Of a stretch of 64,000 bases of DNA, positions 8,781 through 17,878 are shown piece after piece. The stretch spans positions 31,787 through 95,786 of the forward strand of contig JAEWIZ010000016.1 of the NCBI GenBank assembly GCA_023386815.1, read 5' to 3'. The notes beneath the pieces are model-generated. The model ran no database searches and was not told the DNA's origin. It saw nothing but the letters and a program-made list of their open reading frames with translations. Numbering within the stretch: the stretch's first letter is position 1; each line of letters starts with the position of its first letter. The position numbers were made by a program, and so were the translations under genes. This DNA is from Bacillota bacterium. GTDB lineage: Bacteria; Bacillota; Clostridia; Lachnospirales; Lachnospiraceae.

Positions 8781-10343
8781 CTATAAAGTTAATTCTCCCC
8801 ATTTTTCCTGGAACAGGTCCAAGTCCATGAGTTTTAGGTCACCTGCAACTTCGGGAACGAAATCCATCTGGTCGATAATATCTTTCTGCAAATCGATACC
8901 TGGTGCAATTTCGATGATTGTCATCTTACCCTTTTGTAGTTGGAACACACACCGCTCCGTTATATATAAGATTTCCTGGTTACCTTTCGCAGCGTATTTA
9001 CCACTAAATGTAACCTGTTCCACTTCCTTTATAAACTTCTTGTCTTTTCCTTCTTGAATAATATGTAGTTTTCCATCCTTTATTTCTTCTTTGCATTTTG
9101 CTACGAATGATCCTGCAAAGATCACTTTCTTTGAACTTTGTGAGATGTTAATAAATCCACCGGGACCCGTTAACCTTGCACCAAATCCAGGAATAAAGAA
9201 TTTACTAACATTAATATTCCCCTGCTCGTCTGCCTGAGCTAATCCAAGGATTGCGACATCCACGCCGCCGCCATCATAAAAGTCAAACATGGATCCATGA
9301 TCTACGTTACACTCTGCATTGTATGAGCTTCCGAAATTAGGTAGGCTTGCAGGCACGCCTCCAAAAGCACCGCTTTCTGTTGTTAAGATAATACTGTCAA
9401 TCTGTCCTTCCTCTGCAATAACACTTGCTACATCAGACGGAATACCAACACCCAGATTAACAATATCTCCTTTTTTTAGTTCTACTGCACATCTTCTAGC
9501 AATTACTTTTCTTTCAGATAATGAAATGCTAGGTAATGCATCCAGCGGTTTTCTTATATTACCTGCAAAAGCAGGTTCATAGTAAACTCCCTCTGTCTGC
9601 CAACAAGCATTCTGATCTGTTGCTACGACAACATAATCTACTAAAGCACCCGGAATCTTCACATCCTTTGGATGCAAAGTTCCTTTTTGTGCGAAATATT
9701 CAACTTGAACTATTACAATTCCACCACTGTTTTTCGCCGCTTGAGCAACAGCAAGACCTTCATTAATTGGTCCTTCTTTTTCAAAGGTGATATTGCCGTT
9801 CTCATCCGAGGTAGTTCCACGAAGTAAGGCGACATGTAATGGAAATGATTTGTAAAATAAGTATTCTTCTCCGTTTAACTCCTTTACTTCTACTAAATCT
9901 TCGGTGGTTACTTCATTCATCTTGCCACCTTCTAATCTAGGGTCTACGAAGGTTCCTAATCCTACTTTTGTTAAAAGGCCCGGTCTATGAGCTGCAATTT
10001 CTCTCCACAGATTTACAATAACTCCTTGCGGAAGGCAGTGGCAAGCCATCTTATTCGCTCTTACTAAATCATTCATTGCAAATGCGGATCCAATATGAGC
10101 TGCTGACCATTTGGTTACTAAGCCTTCCAACCCAAGTCTGGTCATTCCTCTTTCTTTCCAATCACCCATTGCACTACCCTGCTTCATTGTAAGATCACAT
10201 GGATGTCCAGTATTTTTGTAGCTATCAGCAATTGCTACCGCCACCTCTTCCGGCCATCCGGATAATCCCATTCCGGCTACGCCTACTGTAGCATGATCCG
10301 GTATTAATAATGCAGCCTCTGCTGCTGTAATAAATTTTGCCAT
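8781..10343 (-). CDS. Acyl-CoA:carboxylate CoA-transferase, fused alpha-beta (propionate CoA-transferase/YdiF type)
   Basis: 520 aa, close to the ~520 aa of Pct/YdiF enzymes, with both family I CoA-transferase halves in one chain. The catalytic Glu323 lies in TTESGAFGG, the site that forms the glutamyl-CoA thioester. GVGIPSDVASV and FDFYDGGGVDVAILG are further family marks. It moves CoA between short acyl-CoAs and free acids, so it can load the substrate acid with CoA from a product acyl-CoA and release the product. Clear ribosome site GGAGGG. It lies between the GRE activase and the ligase genes. The acid used is not evident. Confidence 0.9.
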   Translation of the reverse strand: MAKFITAAEAALLIPDHATVGVAGMGLSGWPEEVAVAIADSYKNTGHPCDLTMKQGSAMGDWKERGMTRLGLEGLVTKWSAAHIGSAFAMNDLVRANKMACHCLPQGVIVNLWREIAAHRPGLLTKVGLGTFVDPRLEGGKMNEVTTEDLVEVKELNGEEYLFYKSFPLHVALLRGTTSDENGNITFEKEGPINEGLAVAQAAKNSGGIVIVQVEYFAQKGTLHPKDVKIPGALVDYVVVATDQNACWQTEGVYYEPAFAGNIRKPLDALPSISLSERKVIARRCAVELKKGDIVNLGVGIPSDVASVIAEEGQIDSIILTTESGAFGGVPASLPNFGSSYNAECNVDHGSMFDFYDGGGVDVAILGLAQADEQGNINVSKFFIPGFGARLTGPGGFINISQSSKKVIFAGSFVAKCKEEIKDGKLHIIQEGKDKKFIKEVEQVTFSGKYAAKGNQEILYITERCVFQLQKGKMTIIEIAPGIDLQKDIIDQMDFVPEVAGDLKLMDLDLFQEKWGELTL

Positions 10344-10410
10344 AGATACAGTCCCTCCTAAAATTTTTGTTGCGAAACTAGTAATTATATGAAAGGAAAT
10401 AAAACCTCAT

Positions 10411-11334
10411 TTATTTTGCTTTCAGACCATAGGATCTTAATATACTAAGTAAGCGTTCCTGCTCATTAACAGATGGACTACGGCTGGTAAAATCTGATAA
10501 CCCCTTTTCGAGCTGTTCTTTTTTCCCTTCACCCATATTGTGATAGGGTAATAGATTAACTTCAGTACAAGTTGGTATCTTCTCTGATAGAAATGCTCCC
10601 ATCCTGTGAAAATTCTCATCCGAGTCATTATAATCCGGTACAATTGGTGTTCTTACAATGATCGGAAGCTTTAACTGCGTTGAAATTCGAGATAAGTTTT
10701 CTAGTATCAGTTCATTCCCTACACCGGTACATTTTTTATGTTCTTCTGAATTCATATGCTTCAAATCATAAAGCACAAGATCAACGTACTCTAAAATTTC
10801 TTTAAACACGTCCCACTTAGCATATCCACAAGTTTCTATTGCTGTATGCAATCCATTTTCCTTACATTTTTTTAAAATGTTTCTTGAATAGGCAGGTTGA
10901 AATAAAAGCTCACCGCCAGTCAGGGTGATACCTCCACCACTACTTGCATAAAAAAGCTGATCTTTCGCTACCTCTTCATATACTTCATCAACTGTTTTCC
11001 ACTCACCGATCATGGTTCTAGCCTCTGCCAAGCAATTAGGGATACAAGCACCACACCCGGTACATATATCCCGATCTGTTTTCACCTTGCCATTTTCAAA
11101 TGAAATTGCTTGATTAGGGCATTGACCAATGCAAACCAGACATGAAGCGCATTTGGAATGATCATACATGATCTGCGGCTGCAATATATTTGATTCCGGA
11201 TTTTGACACCATAAGCATCTTAACGGACATCCTTTTAGAAAGATATTACTACGAATACCAGGGCCATCATGGATGCAATAATGTTGAATGTTAAAAACAA
11301 TACCTGTTTCTTCCTGCTTTAGTAGTTTCACCAT
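10411..11334 (-). CDS. Glycyl radical enzyme activase (radical SAM, with ferredoxin domain)
   Basis: 307 aa from ATG 11334, 9 nt after AAAGGAG; a TTG at 11340 lies too near that site. The radical-SAM cluster motif is CPLRCLWC (CxxxCxxC). An insert with two 4Fe-4S ferredoxin motifs (CASCLVCIGQCP and CTGCGACIPNC) follows, as in activases of dehydratase- and decarboxylase-type GREs and unlike the short PflA. GGGITLTGGE is the SAM-binding GGE motif. It puts the glycyl radical on its partner GRE. It is the only activase in the window and must serve both neighbouring GREs unless another exists elsewhere. Confidence 0.93.
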   Translation of the reverse strand: MVKLLKQEETGIVFNIQHYCIHDGPGIRSNIFLKGCPLRCLWCQNPESNILQPQIMYDHSKCASCLVCIGQCPNQAISFENGKVKTDRDICTGCGACIPNCLAEARTMIGEWKTVDEVYEEVAKDQLFYASSGGGITLTGGELLFQPAYSRNILKKCKENGLHTAIETCGYAKWDVFKEILEYVDLVLYDLKHMNSEEHKKCTGVGNELILENLSRISTQLKLPIIVRTPIVPDYNDSDENFHRMGAFLSEKIPTCTEVNLLPYHNMGEGKKEQLEKGLSDFTSRSPSVNEQERLLSILRSYGLKAK

Positions 11335-11360
11335 TTCCAAATACTCCTTTATTTCTTTCT

Positions 11361-11414
11361 CAAGGGAAGAATAACCAGCTATTCGCTAATAGCTCAGCTC
11401 GTCCTCTTCCCTTG
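11361..11414. promoter_or_regulatory. Intercistronic stem-loop between GRE and activase genes
   Basis: Outer 10-bp arms CAAGGGAAGA (11361-11370) and complement (11405-11414) enclose an inner hairpin AGCTATT/AATAGCT (11377-11394). No T-run follows leftward, so it is more likely an mRNA-stability or processing element than a terminator. It lies in the 110-bp gap between a GRE, needed in quantity, and its activase, needed in small amount. Confidence 0.6.
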
Positions 11415-11443
11415 ATACAAAAAATCTTGTTAAAGCTGATATC

Positions 11444-13840
11444 CTATAGCTTTTGCTCTGTACGGGCGATTATTTCATCCTGAATCTTTGGTGTTAATGC
11501 AACGAAGTAAGCACTGTAACCTGCTACACGAACAATCAAGTCTTTGTATTTTTCTTTGTCCTGTCTTGCAGCAAGTAACATTTCTTTATTTACGACATTA
11601 AACTGAATATGTTTTCCCCCATTTTCAAGATAGGTCGTAATCATACTACCAAGTTTGTTAATGTCTTCTTCTGATTTTAACGCGCTTGGATGAAATTTCA
11701 TGTTTAGTAAGGTAGCCATGAATTCATCCTGATTAATATTCATAGCACTTTGAAGTACTGCAAGTGGTCCATTGCAATCAGATCCTTGTGAAGGAGATAC
11801 CGATCCGTCTGCAAAAGTTTCTCCAGCCCTTCTGCCGTCAGGGGTAGCTCCGGTCATTGCGCCGCCCGGTGCATGTGCTGTGATTGAAATCGCAGTTGGT
11901 AATACTGGTTTACCAAATACAGAGGTAAAAGTACGAGCTGTCTTTGCATAGTCCGCCCAAACCTGTTTTGCAATCAAATCCACATAGGGTTCTGAATTAC
12001 CAAACTTAGGTGCTGCAATGCATTTCTTACGTAATCCTTCATTATTCTCCCAATTACTATTCAAGGCATTTAATAATTGCTCTGCCGTTACTTCTTTCTC
12101 ATCATAGATCAGCTTTTTAATCGCTGCTAATGAATTGATTGTATTACACATTCCAACCATGTTGATTGCAGAACCGTTTTCAAACATCATCTGGCGATTC
12201 AAGCCATCTTTTCCTATCTTAACTCCATCCTCTAGTAATGCGCTATGTACTACATCCGGAAATGCATCTCTTTGAGCAATCAGCAGTATATTATGTTCTT
12301 CTGAAATCATACCCATGATATGTTTTAACTGGATCAGAAAGGCCTGATAGAATTCATCATAGCTTTTAAAGTTCTTAAACTCTCCGGTTTCAACACCATG
12401 CAAAATACCGGTTCCTGGATCATGCCCGTTATTTAGTGCTAATTCAAGAACCATGGGAACAATGAACATACCAAATGCATTATTTCTTGATTTACCTGGA
12501 AGTTGGACATCTAAGCAACCGGCAATCGCAAAATCTCTTGCTTCTCTGATATCCACACCCTCACCGGCAACAAAGTTGATATAGGATTTTTCCGAGATAA
12601 ATGCTGGCATCCCCATACCGGTTCGAACAACTTCAAGTGCTTTTTGCATCAAAGCTTTGGGTGTATCCTTACTGACACGAAGTGTCAGTGTTGGATGAGG
12701 TGTCTGAAGTTCCATAGCAGCATCTAATAATAAATACGATAAGTCATTGCTTGCTTCTTTGCCATCGAGGTCACATCCACCTATGATAAAATTATGCCAG
12801 CGTGCCATACCTGCCCACTTCTCACGTTGACCTTTGCCACCACCGACAAAGTTTAGCTGCATAATTTTAATGCTCAGACATTCAATAAGTTCCAGAGTCT
12901 CTTCCTTAGTTATTCTACCCGCTTCCAAGTCAGCTTTATAAAGCGGATACATATACTGATCAAAACGACCTCCCGGAGTTGTTCCGGAAGCAACCATAAT
13001 CCAATAGAAGAAAAATGATTGCATTCCTTCTCTGAATGTTCTTGCCGGATGCTCCGGTACTCTCCTACAAGTTTCTGAGATATCTAACAGCTCTCCTTTT
13101 CGCTTCATATCCGTTTCTTCCTCAGCCATCCTAAATGCCAATTCACTATAACGATTGGCCAAACGAATAATTGCAGAAAATACGATTAATATCGCTTTCA
13201 GATAATCTGCTTTATAGACACTGTCTGCACTTGTATAACGAAGATTTCTAAGCTCCTCTTCTGCTTCAGCAATAACCGCACCCAGTCCTTTATGTATTAC
13301 TTTCCCATAATCAGGTGTAATCAAACAGGTCGGACCCATTCCTAAACCCCAGCCAACACCTGCTGCTCCCTGACCGCGACCTTGATCCTTCCTCTGCCAT
13401 GGCGGGCATAAAAACCCTCTTTTCATGAAAGGCCATAAGCGCTCATCATCATAATAGTTTCCCTGGCGCTCATCCTGGGTTCTACCCTGGCCGGTCCAGT
13501 AAGCATCCATATTACGCAGGATTTTTCTATCTTCTTCTGAAATCGATAATACTCCACCTGCTAATAAATCGTCCAAATCATCGTCCGGCCATGCCGGTCC
13601 ATTCGAACCGGCCTCCATACCCATATGTTTTGAAGCAATATTACCTATGATTAGCTCGTCCTCTTCAATAAAGATGGTTTTCTGATCAAGATAATCAGCA
13701 GTGGCCTGAGCTCTTTTAATTATTACCGGACGTCCTTCATTATGTTGATAGGATGCTAATATTATCTGTGCCTTCTCTGTACAGATTGGAAATTTATCAA
13801 CCCTAAGTGCTTCTCGTAGTCGCTTCACTCTATCCTTCAT
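11444..13840 (-). CDS. Glycyl radical enzyme, function unassigned (first of two paralogues)
   Basis: 798 aa, full length for the PFL-like GRE superfamily. The glycyl loop near the C-terminus reads RVAGYSAYFVAL with radical Gly774. The thiyl Cys442 lies in IAGCLDVQLPG. PFL has two adjacent Cys here, so this is not a pyruvate formate-lyase. Dehydratase and decarboxylase GREs usually carry Glu two residues after the Cys; here it is Asp444. Strong ribosome site AGGAGG. Its activase is the next gene. The substrate cannot be named: diol dehydration, C-N or C-S cleavage, decarboxylation and fumarate addition are all GRE chemistries, and the CoA genes downstream point to a carboxylate. Confidence 0.9.
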   Translation of the reverse strand: MKDRVKRLREALRVDKFPICTEKAQIILASYQHNEGRPVIIKRAQATADYLDQKTIFIEEDELIIGNIASKHMGMEAGSNGPAWPDDDLDDLLAGGVLSISEEDRKILRNMDAYWTGQGRTQDERQGNYYDDERLWPFMKRGFLCPPWQRKDQGRGQGAAGVGWGLGMGPTCLITPDYGKVIHKGLGAVIAEAEEELRNLRYTSADSVYKADYLKAILIVFSAIIRLANRYSELAFRMAEEETDMKRKGELLDISETCRRVPEHPARTFREGMQSFFFYWIMVASGTTPGGRFDQYMYPLYKADLEAGRITKEETLELIECLSIKIMQLNFVGGGKGQREKWAGMARWHNFIIGGCDLDGKEASNDLSYLLLDAAMELQTPHPTLTLRVSKDTPKALMQKALEVVRTGMGMPAFISEKSYINFVAGEGVDIREARDFAIAGCLDVQLPGKSRNNAFGMFIVPMVLELALNNGHDPGTGILHGVETGEFKNFKSYDEFYQAFLIQLKHIMGMISEEHNILLIAQRDAFPDVVHSALLEDGVKIGKDGLNRQMMFENGSAINMVGMCNTINSLAAIKKLIYDEKEVTAEQLLNALNSNWENNEGLRKKCIAAPKFGNSEPYVDLIAKQVWADYAKTARTFTSVFGKPVLPTAISITAHAPGGAMTGATPDGRRAGETFADGSVSPSQGSDCNGPLAVLQSAMNINQDEFMATLLNMKFHPSALKSEEDINKLGSMITTYLENGGKHIQFNVVNKEMLLAARQDKEKYKDLIVRVAGYSAYFVALTPKIQDEIIARTEQKL

Positions 13841-13877
13841 ATTAACCTCCTAATCCCTAATCGATATTTTTATTACT

Positions 13878-15182
13878 TTATTTAAATATATTGAATACTC
13901 CAACAGATGCCAAGAGAATGACTAATGCCCATACTAATAAAGTAACAATAAATTGCTTATAGAATACTTTATCTCTTAATTGTTCATCTTTGATTCCTGA
14001 TAATAATAAGCTACCACCGGTTGAGAATGGTGAAATACCGGTACAACATGAACCGATTAAAATACAAGATACCAATAATACTGGACTTAATCCTGTGGTT
14101 GCTGATAAGGAAGGAACCATAGGTACAAGCATTGGAACTACTACTGTGACAGCTCCTGAGAAGAAACTCATACCACCAGCAATTATTACAAGTACTCCCG
14201 GTACAATGGCGGATGGAATACTGGAGCTTACCCAGTTTGATAAAAATTCAACCGCTCCTGCAACAGTTGCTACACCCATCAGCATAGAGATACCACCAAC
14301 CATTACTATGGTATTCCAAGGGATTTGATTCTTAATGATTTTTTTCTCGTCACCCAGTCTTAATGCTGCGCAAAGAAGTGCACCAACGATGGCAAGCATC
14401 TGGATATCAAAGTATTTTGCCATTTTAACTGTAACAGGATTCGGAGCTATTAGATTAATTACAACCGGTATAAAGATCAGAAGCATAACACCAAGAATCA
14501 CATATAGATTTTTCTTCTGGATGGAAGTTGCCGCAGCCGGTTTGCTCATTTCAATTTTTTTAATTTTATATCCACCTAATACGACATATGCTATTAAAAA
14601 TACAATCGTATTCTCAATTAAACTGTGTCCAAATACAGAGGTAGTCATGGCCATTGATTGATCCACATACTCTGTTGCTTCCAACAAACCACGTACAATA
14701 ACACCACCTTGGCTGAGTGTAAAATTAGATCCTGATAAGGATCCGGATGATATAGCAATTAGTACTAATAACGGATTCATTCCAGTTTGAATTGCGATAG
14801 CAATACCAATCGGAGCCATAAATGCGGTTACCGCCGGAGCACCTGCCCCAATACCTGCCAGAACCGTACAAATCACAAAAATAGCAATCGGTACTGCCCA
14901 TGCAACATCTTTAACTACATACAACATTTTATCCGCCATCATTTTCAGCGTTCCGTTTTCTACGGCATAACCATAGAAAAGTGTAATACTCATTAACATA
15001 AATGCTATCTTTGTAGGCCACATAGCAACGATCTCAGAAATTTTTAAATCCATAAAGAAACAGCCAATGATGTAAGCAAATACCATTGCCACAACACCTG
15101 TGTTGATTTTAAATTTAAAGCCGATTGCGATTGATACAAGAACTGAAATTAAAATTATAGCTAACATTAAACCTGTATTCAT
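13878..15182 (-). CDS. Ion-transporter-superfamily carboxylate permease (MatC/SLC13-like)
   Basis: 434 aa from ATG 15182, 7 nt after AGGAGG; the ATG at 15188 is too close. About 11-12 hydrophobic spans, with two internally similar halves each carrying a GS/SG-rich re-entrant loop (SSGSLSGSNFTLSQGG and CCTGISPFSTGG), the pattern of the IT superfamily that includes dicarboxylate carriers. The N-terminal half resembles MatC-type malonate/dicarboxylate carriers by eye. It lies between the two GRE genes with gaps of 23-37 bp, so it most likely imports the GRE substrate, probably as a carboxylate with a cation. Substrate assignment is inference. Confidence 0.75.
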   Translation of the reverse strand: MNTGLMLAIILISVLVSIAIGFKFKINTGVVAMVFAYIIGCFFMDLKISEIVAMWPTKIAFMLMSITLFYGYAVENGTLKMMADKMLYVVKDVAWAVPIAIFVICTVLAGIGAGAPAVTAFMAPIGIAIAIQTGMNPLLVLIAISSGSLSGSNFTLSQGGVIVRGLLEATEYVDQSMAMTTSVFGHSLIENTIVFLIAYVVLGGYKIKKIEMSKPAAATSIQKKNLYVILGVMLLIFIPVVINLIAPNPVTVKMAKYFDIQMLAIVGALLCAALRLGDEKKIIKNQIPWNTIVMVGGISMLMGVATVAGAVEFLSNWVSSSIPSAIVPGVLVIIAGGMSFFSGAVTVVVPMLVPMVPSLSATTGLSPVLLVSCILIGSCCTGISPFSTGGSLLLSGIKDEQLRDKVFYKQFIVTLLVWALVILLASVGVFNIFK

Positions 15183-15205
15183 AATCATTCCTCCTGTAAG
15201 TGTGT

Positions 15206-17608
15206 TTATAATTGTTTATAACCTGTACGGTTGATTACTTCATCCTGAACTTCTTTTGATAAAGCCGTAAAATATGCACTATAACCAGCAACACGAACCA
15301 CAACATCTCTATATTTTTCAGGTTCTTCTTGTGCCGCTTTTAATGTCTCCTGGTCAATCACGTTAAACTGAATATGTTTACCGCCATTCGTAAAGTAGGT
15401 TTTCATAACCGTTGCCAGTTTATATAAATCTTCCTCAGTCTGTAATGCAGAAGGATGGAATTTCATATTTAGCAAAGTTGCCTGATATTCATCCTGATTA
15501 ATCTTCATTGCACTTTGTAACACAGCTAAAGGACCTTTTGTATCTTTTCCCTGCATAGGAGACATACTTCCATCTGCTAAGATCGTCTTTGCTTTTCTTC
15601 CATCCGGAAGTGCACCTACTGCTAGTCCACCGGGCTGATGGGCTGTTATTGAAATAGCAGTTGGCATTACATATCCACCATATGCATGTTCAAGTCTTGA
15701 TACAGATTCAGCATATTGATGATAGATATTTTTAGCCACTGTATCTGGCAAGTCATGATTGTTTCCATATTTAGGTGCATTCAGAAAATCCTTATGCATA
15801 CGTTCATATCCAATCCAATCAGCCTCTAATGCTTCCATCAACTGTGACATGGTATACTGCTTCTTATCAAATACCAAGTCCTTTACAGCAGCCATAGAGT
15901 CTGCTACATTTATTACTCCTACAGCTACAAGACATGCTGCATTATCAAAATCAAAGGTACGATTCAGCATATCTTTTCCGCATTTAACACCGTTATTCAT
16001 TAAGGATGAACGGAAGGGATCCGGAAACAGTTCTTTTTGGGAAATCATTTCTACATTGCAGCGTTCTGCTGCCATTTGTAATAGGTAATCCATTTGCCGA
16101 AAGAAAGCTTCCTGATATTCTTCAAAGGTCTGAAATTCAGTAACATCACCTGTCTTAATTCCCACAACTTCCTTTGAAAACGGACAATAACCATTGTGTA
16201 AAAAGATGTCGTAAGCTTCCGCCACAATAAACATAATTGCTGTCTGCGTTCTAGTTAAGGCTGGTAAATTACCATCCAAACACCCCGTCATTGCATAATC
16301 TCTGGCATCTTCGGTTGGGCATCCATGACTTTCAAAGAATTTAATGTAACTGTCATCTCCAACAAAAGCGGGCATACCTAATCCCGATCTTACGACCTTT
16401 AAACCTTCCACAATCAAATCCAGGCTGGTATCTTTATGTACTCGCAATGTGCAGGTAAAGTGGGGAACCTGTGTATCTAAGGCGGATTTCATAACCAAAC
16501 TGGTAAGTTCATTCGCCGCATCCGTTCCATCTGCTTTAACGCCTCCCAAAGTCCAGTTATGCCATTTGGCCATACCTGCATTTTTCTTGCGATTTGCTTT
16601 ACCGGATACACGATTCATCTTCATTTCTTTGATTCGCAGTAACTCAATTAACTCTAGAACTTCCTCCTCATTAATCGAACCTTCATCGATATCCTTGCGG
16701 TAATATGGATACATATATTGGTCAAACCGACCTGCTGCCGCTGTGGGGGAGGGGCAAGCTAGCAGGAAAGTAAACCAGAAAGCCTGAATTGCTTCTCTGA
16801 AGTTATTTGCTGGATATTCGGGAACATTACGACAGATTCGAGCCATCTCCTGAAGTTCTTTCCTACGTATGTCACTTGGCTCTTTCAATGCCATCTTTTC
16901 AGCTAAATCCGCATATCGATTTGCATAGCGGATCCATGCTTCATATACAATAATGACTGCTTCCCAATAATGCTTCTTATCAATGGAATCCCCTTGAAAG
17001 TATCTAAGCTTGTTCAGCTCTTCTTTGCATTCATTGATTACTGATCTGGCACCTTTTTGTAATATTTTCTCGAAATCAATTACTACTAAGAAAAATCCAG
17101 GTCCAAGTCCCATTCCTGATTGGGCAAATCCACCTCCTGAGCCACCCTTCTTATCTTTCCAGGGCGGAAGAATTACACTGGATTTCATAAATGGCCAAAG
17201 TCTGTCATCTTCACCTAGTGTTTCGCCCATTGCTTTCACCAGATTACTATTTAAGCTATTACCACTGAATTTTTCATTCAGCTCATACAACTCCTTTTCA
17301 TCATCTGGATTTATTGTGTAAATTTCACTTTTTAAAGCTTCCACTTCGTCAGGAGTCCAGATGCCATATTCATAGTCAATTTCCAAACCGAATGGCTTAC
17401 TGGCACCTTCACCAGCCAACAAATCATCTTTTTCTATGAAAATTGTGATATTGTCTAGAATATTTGCATGGATTTGTGCACGACGTAGAATTTGAGGTAG
17501 GCCTTCTGTTACTTTCAAAGTTTCATTAGCTATTCTAAATTTTTCAATACACAAAGGATATTTATTAATTCTTAATCTTTCTTTTAGACTCATAATTCTG
17601 TCATTCAT
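15206..17608 (-). CDS. Glycyl radical enzyme, function unassigned (second paralogue, operon-leading)
   Basis: 800 aa, similar along its length to the GRE at 11444-13840 but clearly diverged. Radical Gly775 lies in RVAGYSAYFTAL. Thiyl Cys443 lies in MTGCLDGNLPA, again with Asp (445) two residues on, so both share the GCLDxxLP site. The N-terminal pocket differs: this one has LVKAMGETLGEDDRLWPF where the other has DERQGNYYDDERLWPF. It is the first gene of the operon, 271 bp from the divergent regulator. The pair may act on different substrates, in two steps, or as a heteromer; the sequence cannot decide. Confidence 0.9.
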   Translation of the reverse strand: MNDRIMSLKERLRINKYPLCIEKFRIANETLKVTEGLPQILRRAQIHANILDNITIFIEKDDLLAGEGASKPFGLEIDYEYGIWTPDEVEALKSEIYTINPDDEKELYELNEKFSGNSLNSNLVKAMGETLGEDDRLWPFMKSSVILPPWKDKKGGSGGGFAQSGMGLGPGFFLVVIDFEKILQKGARSVINECKEELNKLRYFQGDSIDKKHYWEAVIIVYEAWIRYANRYADLAEKMALKEPSDIRRKELQEMARICRNVPEYPANNFREAIQAFWFTFLLACPSPTAAAGRFDQYMYPYYRKDIDEGSINEEEVLELIELLRIKEMKMNRVSGKANRKKNAGMAKWHNWTLGGVKADGTDAANELTSLVMKSALDTQVPHFTCTLRVHKDTSLDLIVEGLKVVRSGLGMPAFVGDDSYIKFFESHGCPTEDARDYAMTGCLDGNLPALTRTQTAIMFIVAEAYDIFLHNGYCPFSKEVVGIKTGDVTEFQTFEEYQEAFFRQMDYLLQMAAERCNVEMISQKELFPDPFRSSLMNNGVKCGKDMLNRTFDFDNAACLVAVGVINVADSMAAVKDLVFDKKQYTMSQLMEALEADWIGYERMHKDFLNAPKYGNNHDLPDTVAKNIYHQYAESVSRLEHAYGGYVMPTAISITAHQPGGLAVGALPDGRKAKTILADGSMSPMQGKDTKGPLAVLQSAMKINQDEYQATLLNMKFHPSALQTEEDLYKLATVMKTYFTNGGKHIQFNVIDQETLKAAQEEPEKYRDVVVRVAGYSAYFTALSKEVQDEVINRTGYKQL

Positions 17609-17685
17609 TTACTATGGATTCCTTTCATGAAAACATTATACTTGAATGCTTCCCTAGCCAAGATCACGCGCGACTTGTCTTTATG

Positions 17686-17834
17686 GTTGTTATACTAGCA
17701 ACTAAAATCAGCCTTTTCAACAGTTTGTTATAAAATTAACAACATGTAGTCACCGTGCACAATTTAATTTTTATTTTAGCATGATTTGCACATTCCTACT
17801 CTTACCTTGGATTTATTGTTTATTTTTTAACAAT
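17686..17834. promoter_or_regulatory. Divergent control region with TTGTTA-type palindromes
   Basis: The 270-bp gap between the GRE operon and its regulator holds three related inverted repeats: GTTG-N9-CAAC (17686-17702), TTGTTA-N6-TAACAA (17725-17742) and ATTGTT-N8-AACAAT (17815-17834). A TATAAT-like box for the regulator lies just right of the last. Repetition of the half-site suggests binding by the divergent PucR-type regulator; no site consensus for this family is known to me that would confirm it. Confidence 0.4.
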
Positions 17835-17878
17835 ACTGTAATATAATAGGGATATATGAAAGAAAGGATCGAAAAACA

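Noticed and set aside
11444..13840. Naming the GREs pyruvate formate-lyase
   Set aside because: PFL needs two adjacent active-site Cys and a GYA-type glycyl loop; both proteins have one Cys (GCLD) and RVAGYSAYF, and the activase has the extra ferredoxin domain.
13878..15182. Reading the permease as an arsenite (ArsB) pump
   Set aside because: Same superfamily, but no ars genes are nearby and the gene lies inside the GRE catabolic operon; a carboxylate carrier is the simpler reading.
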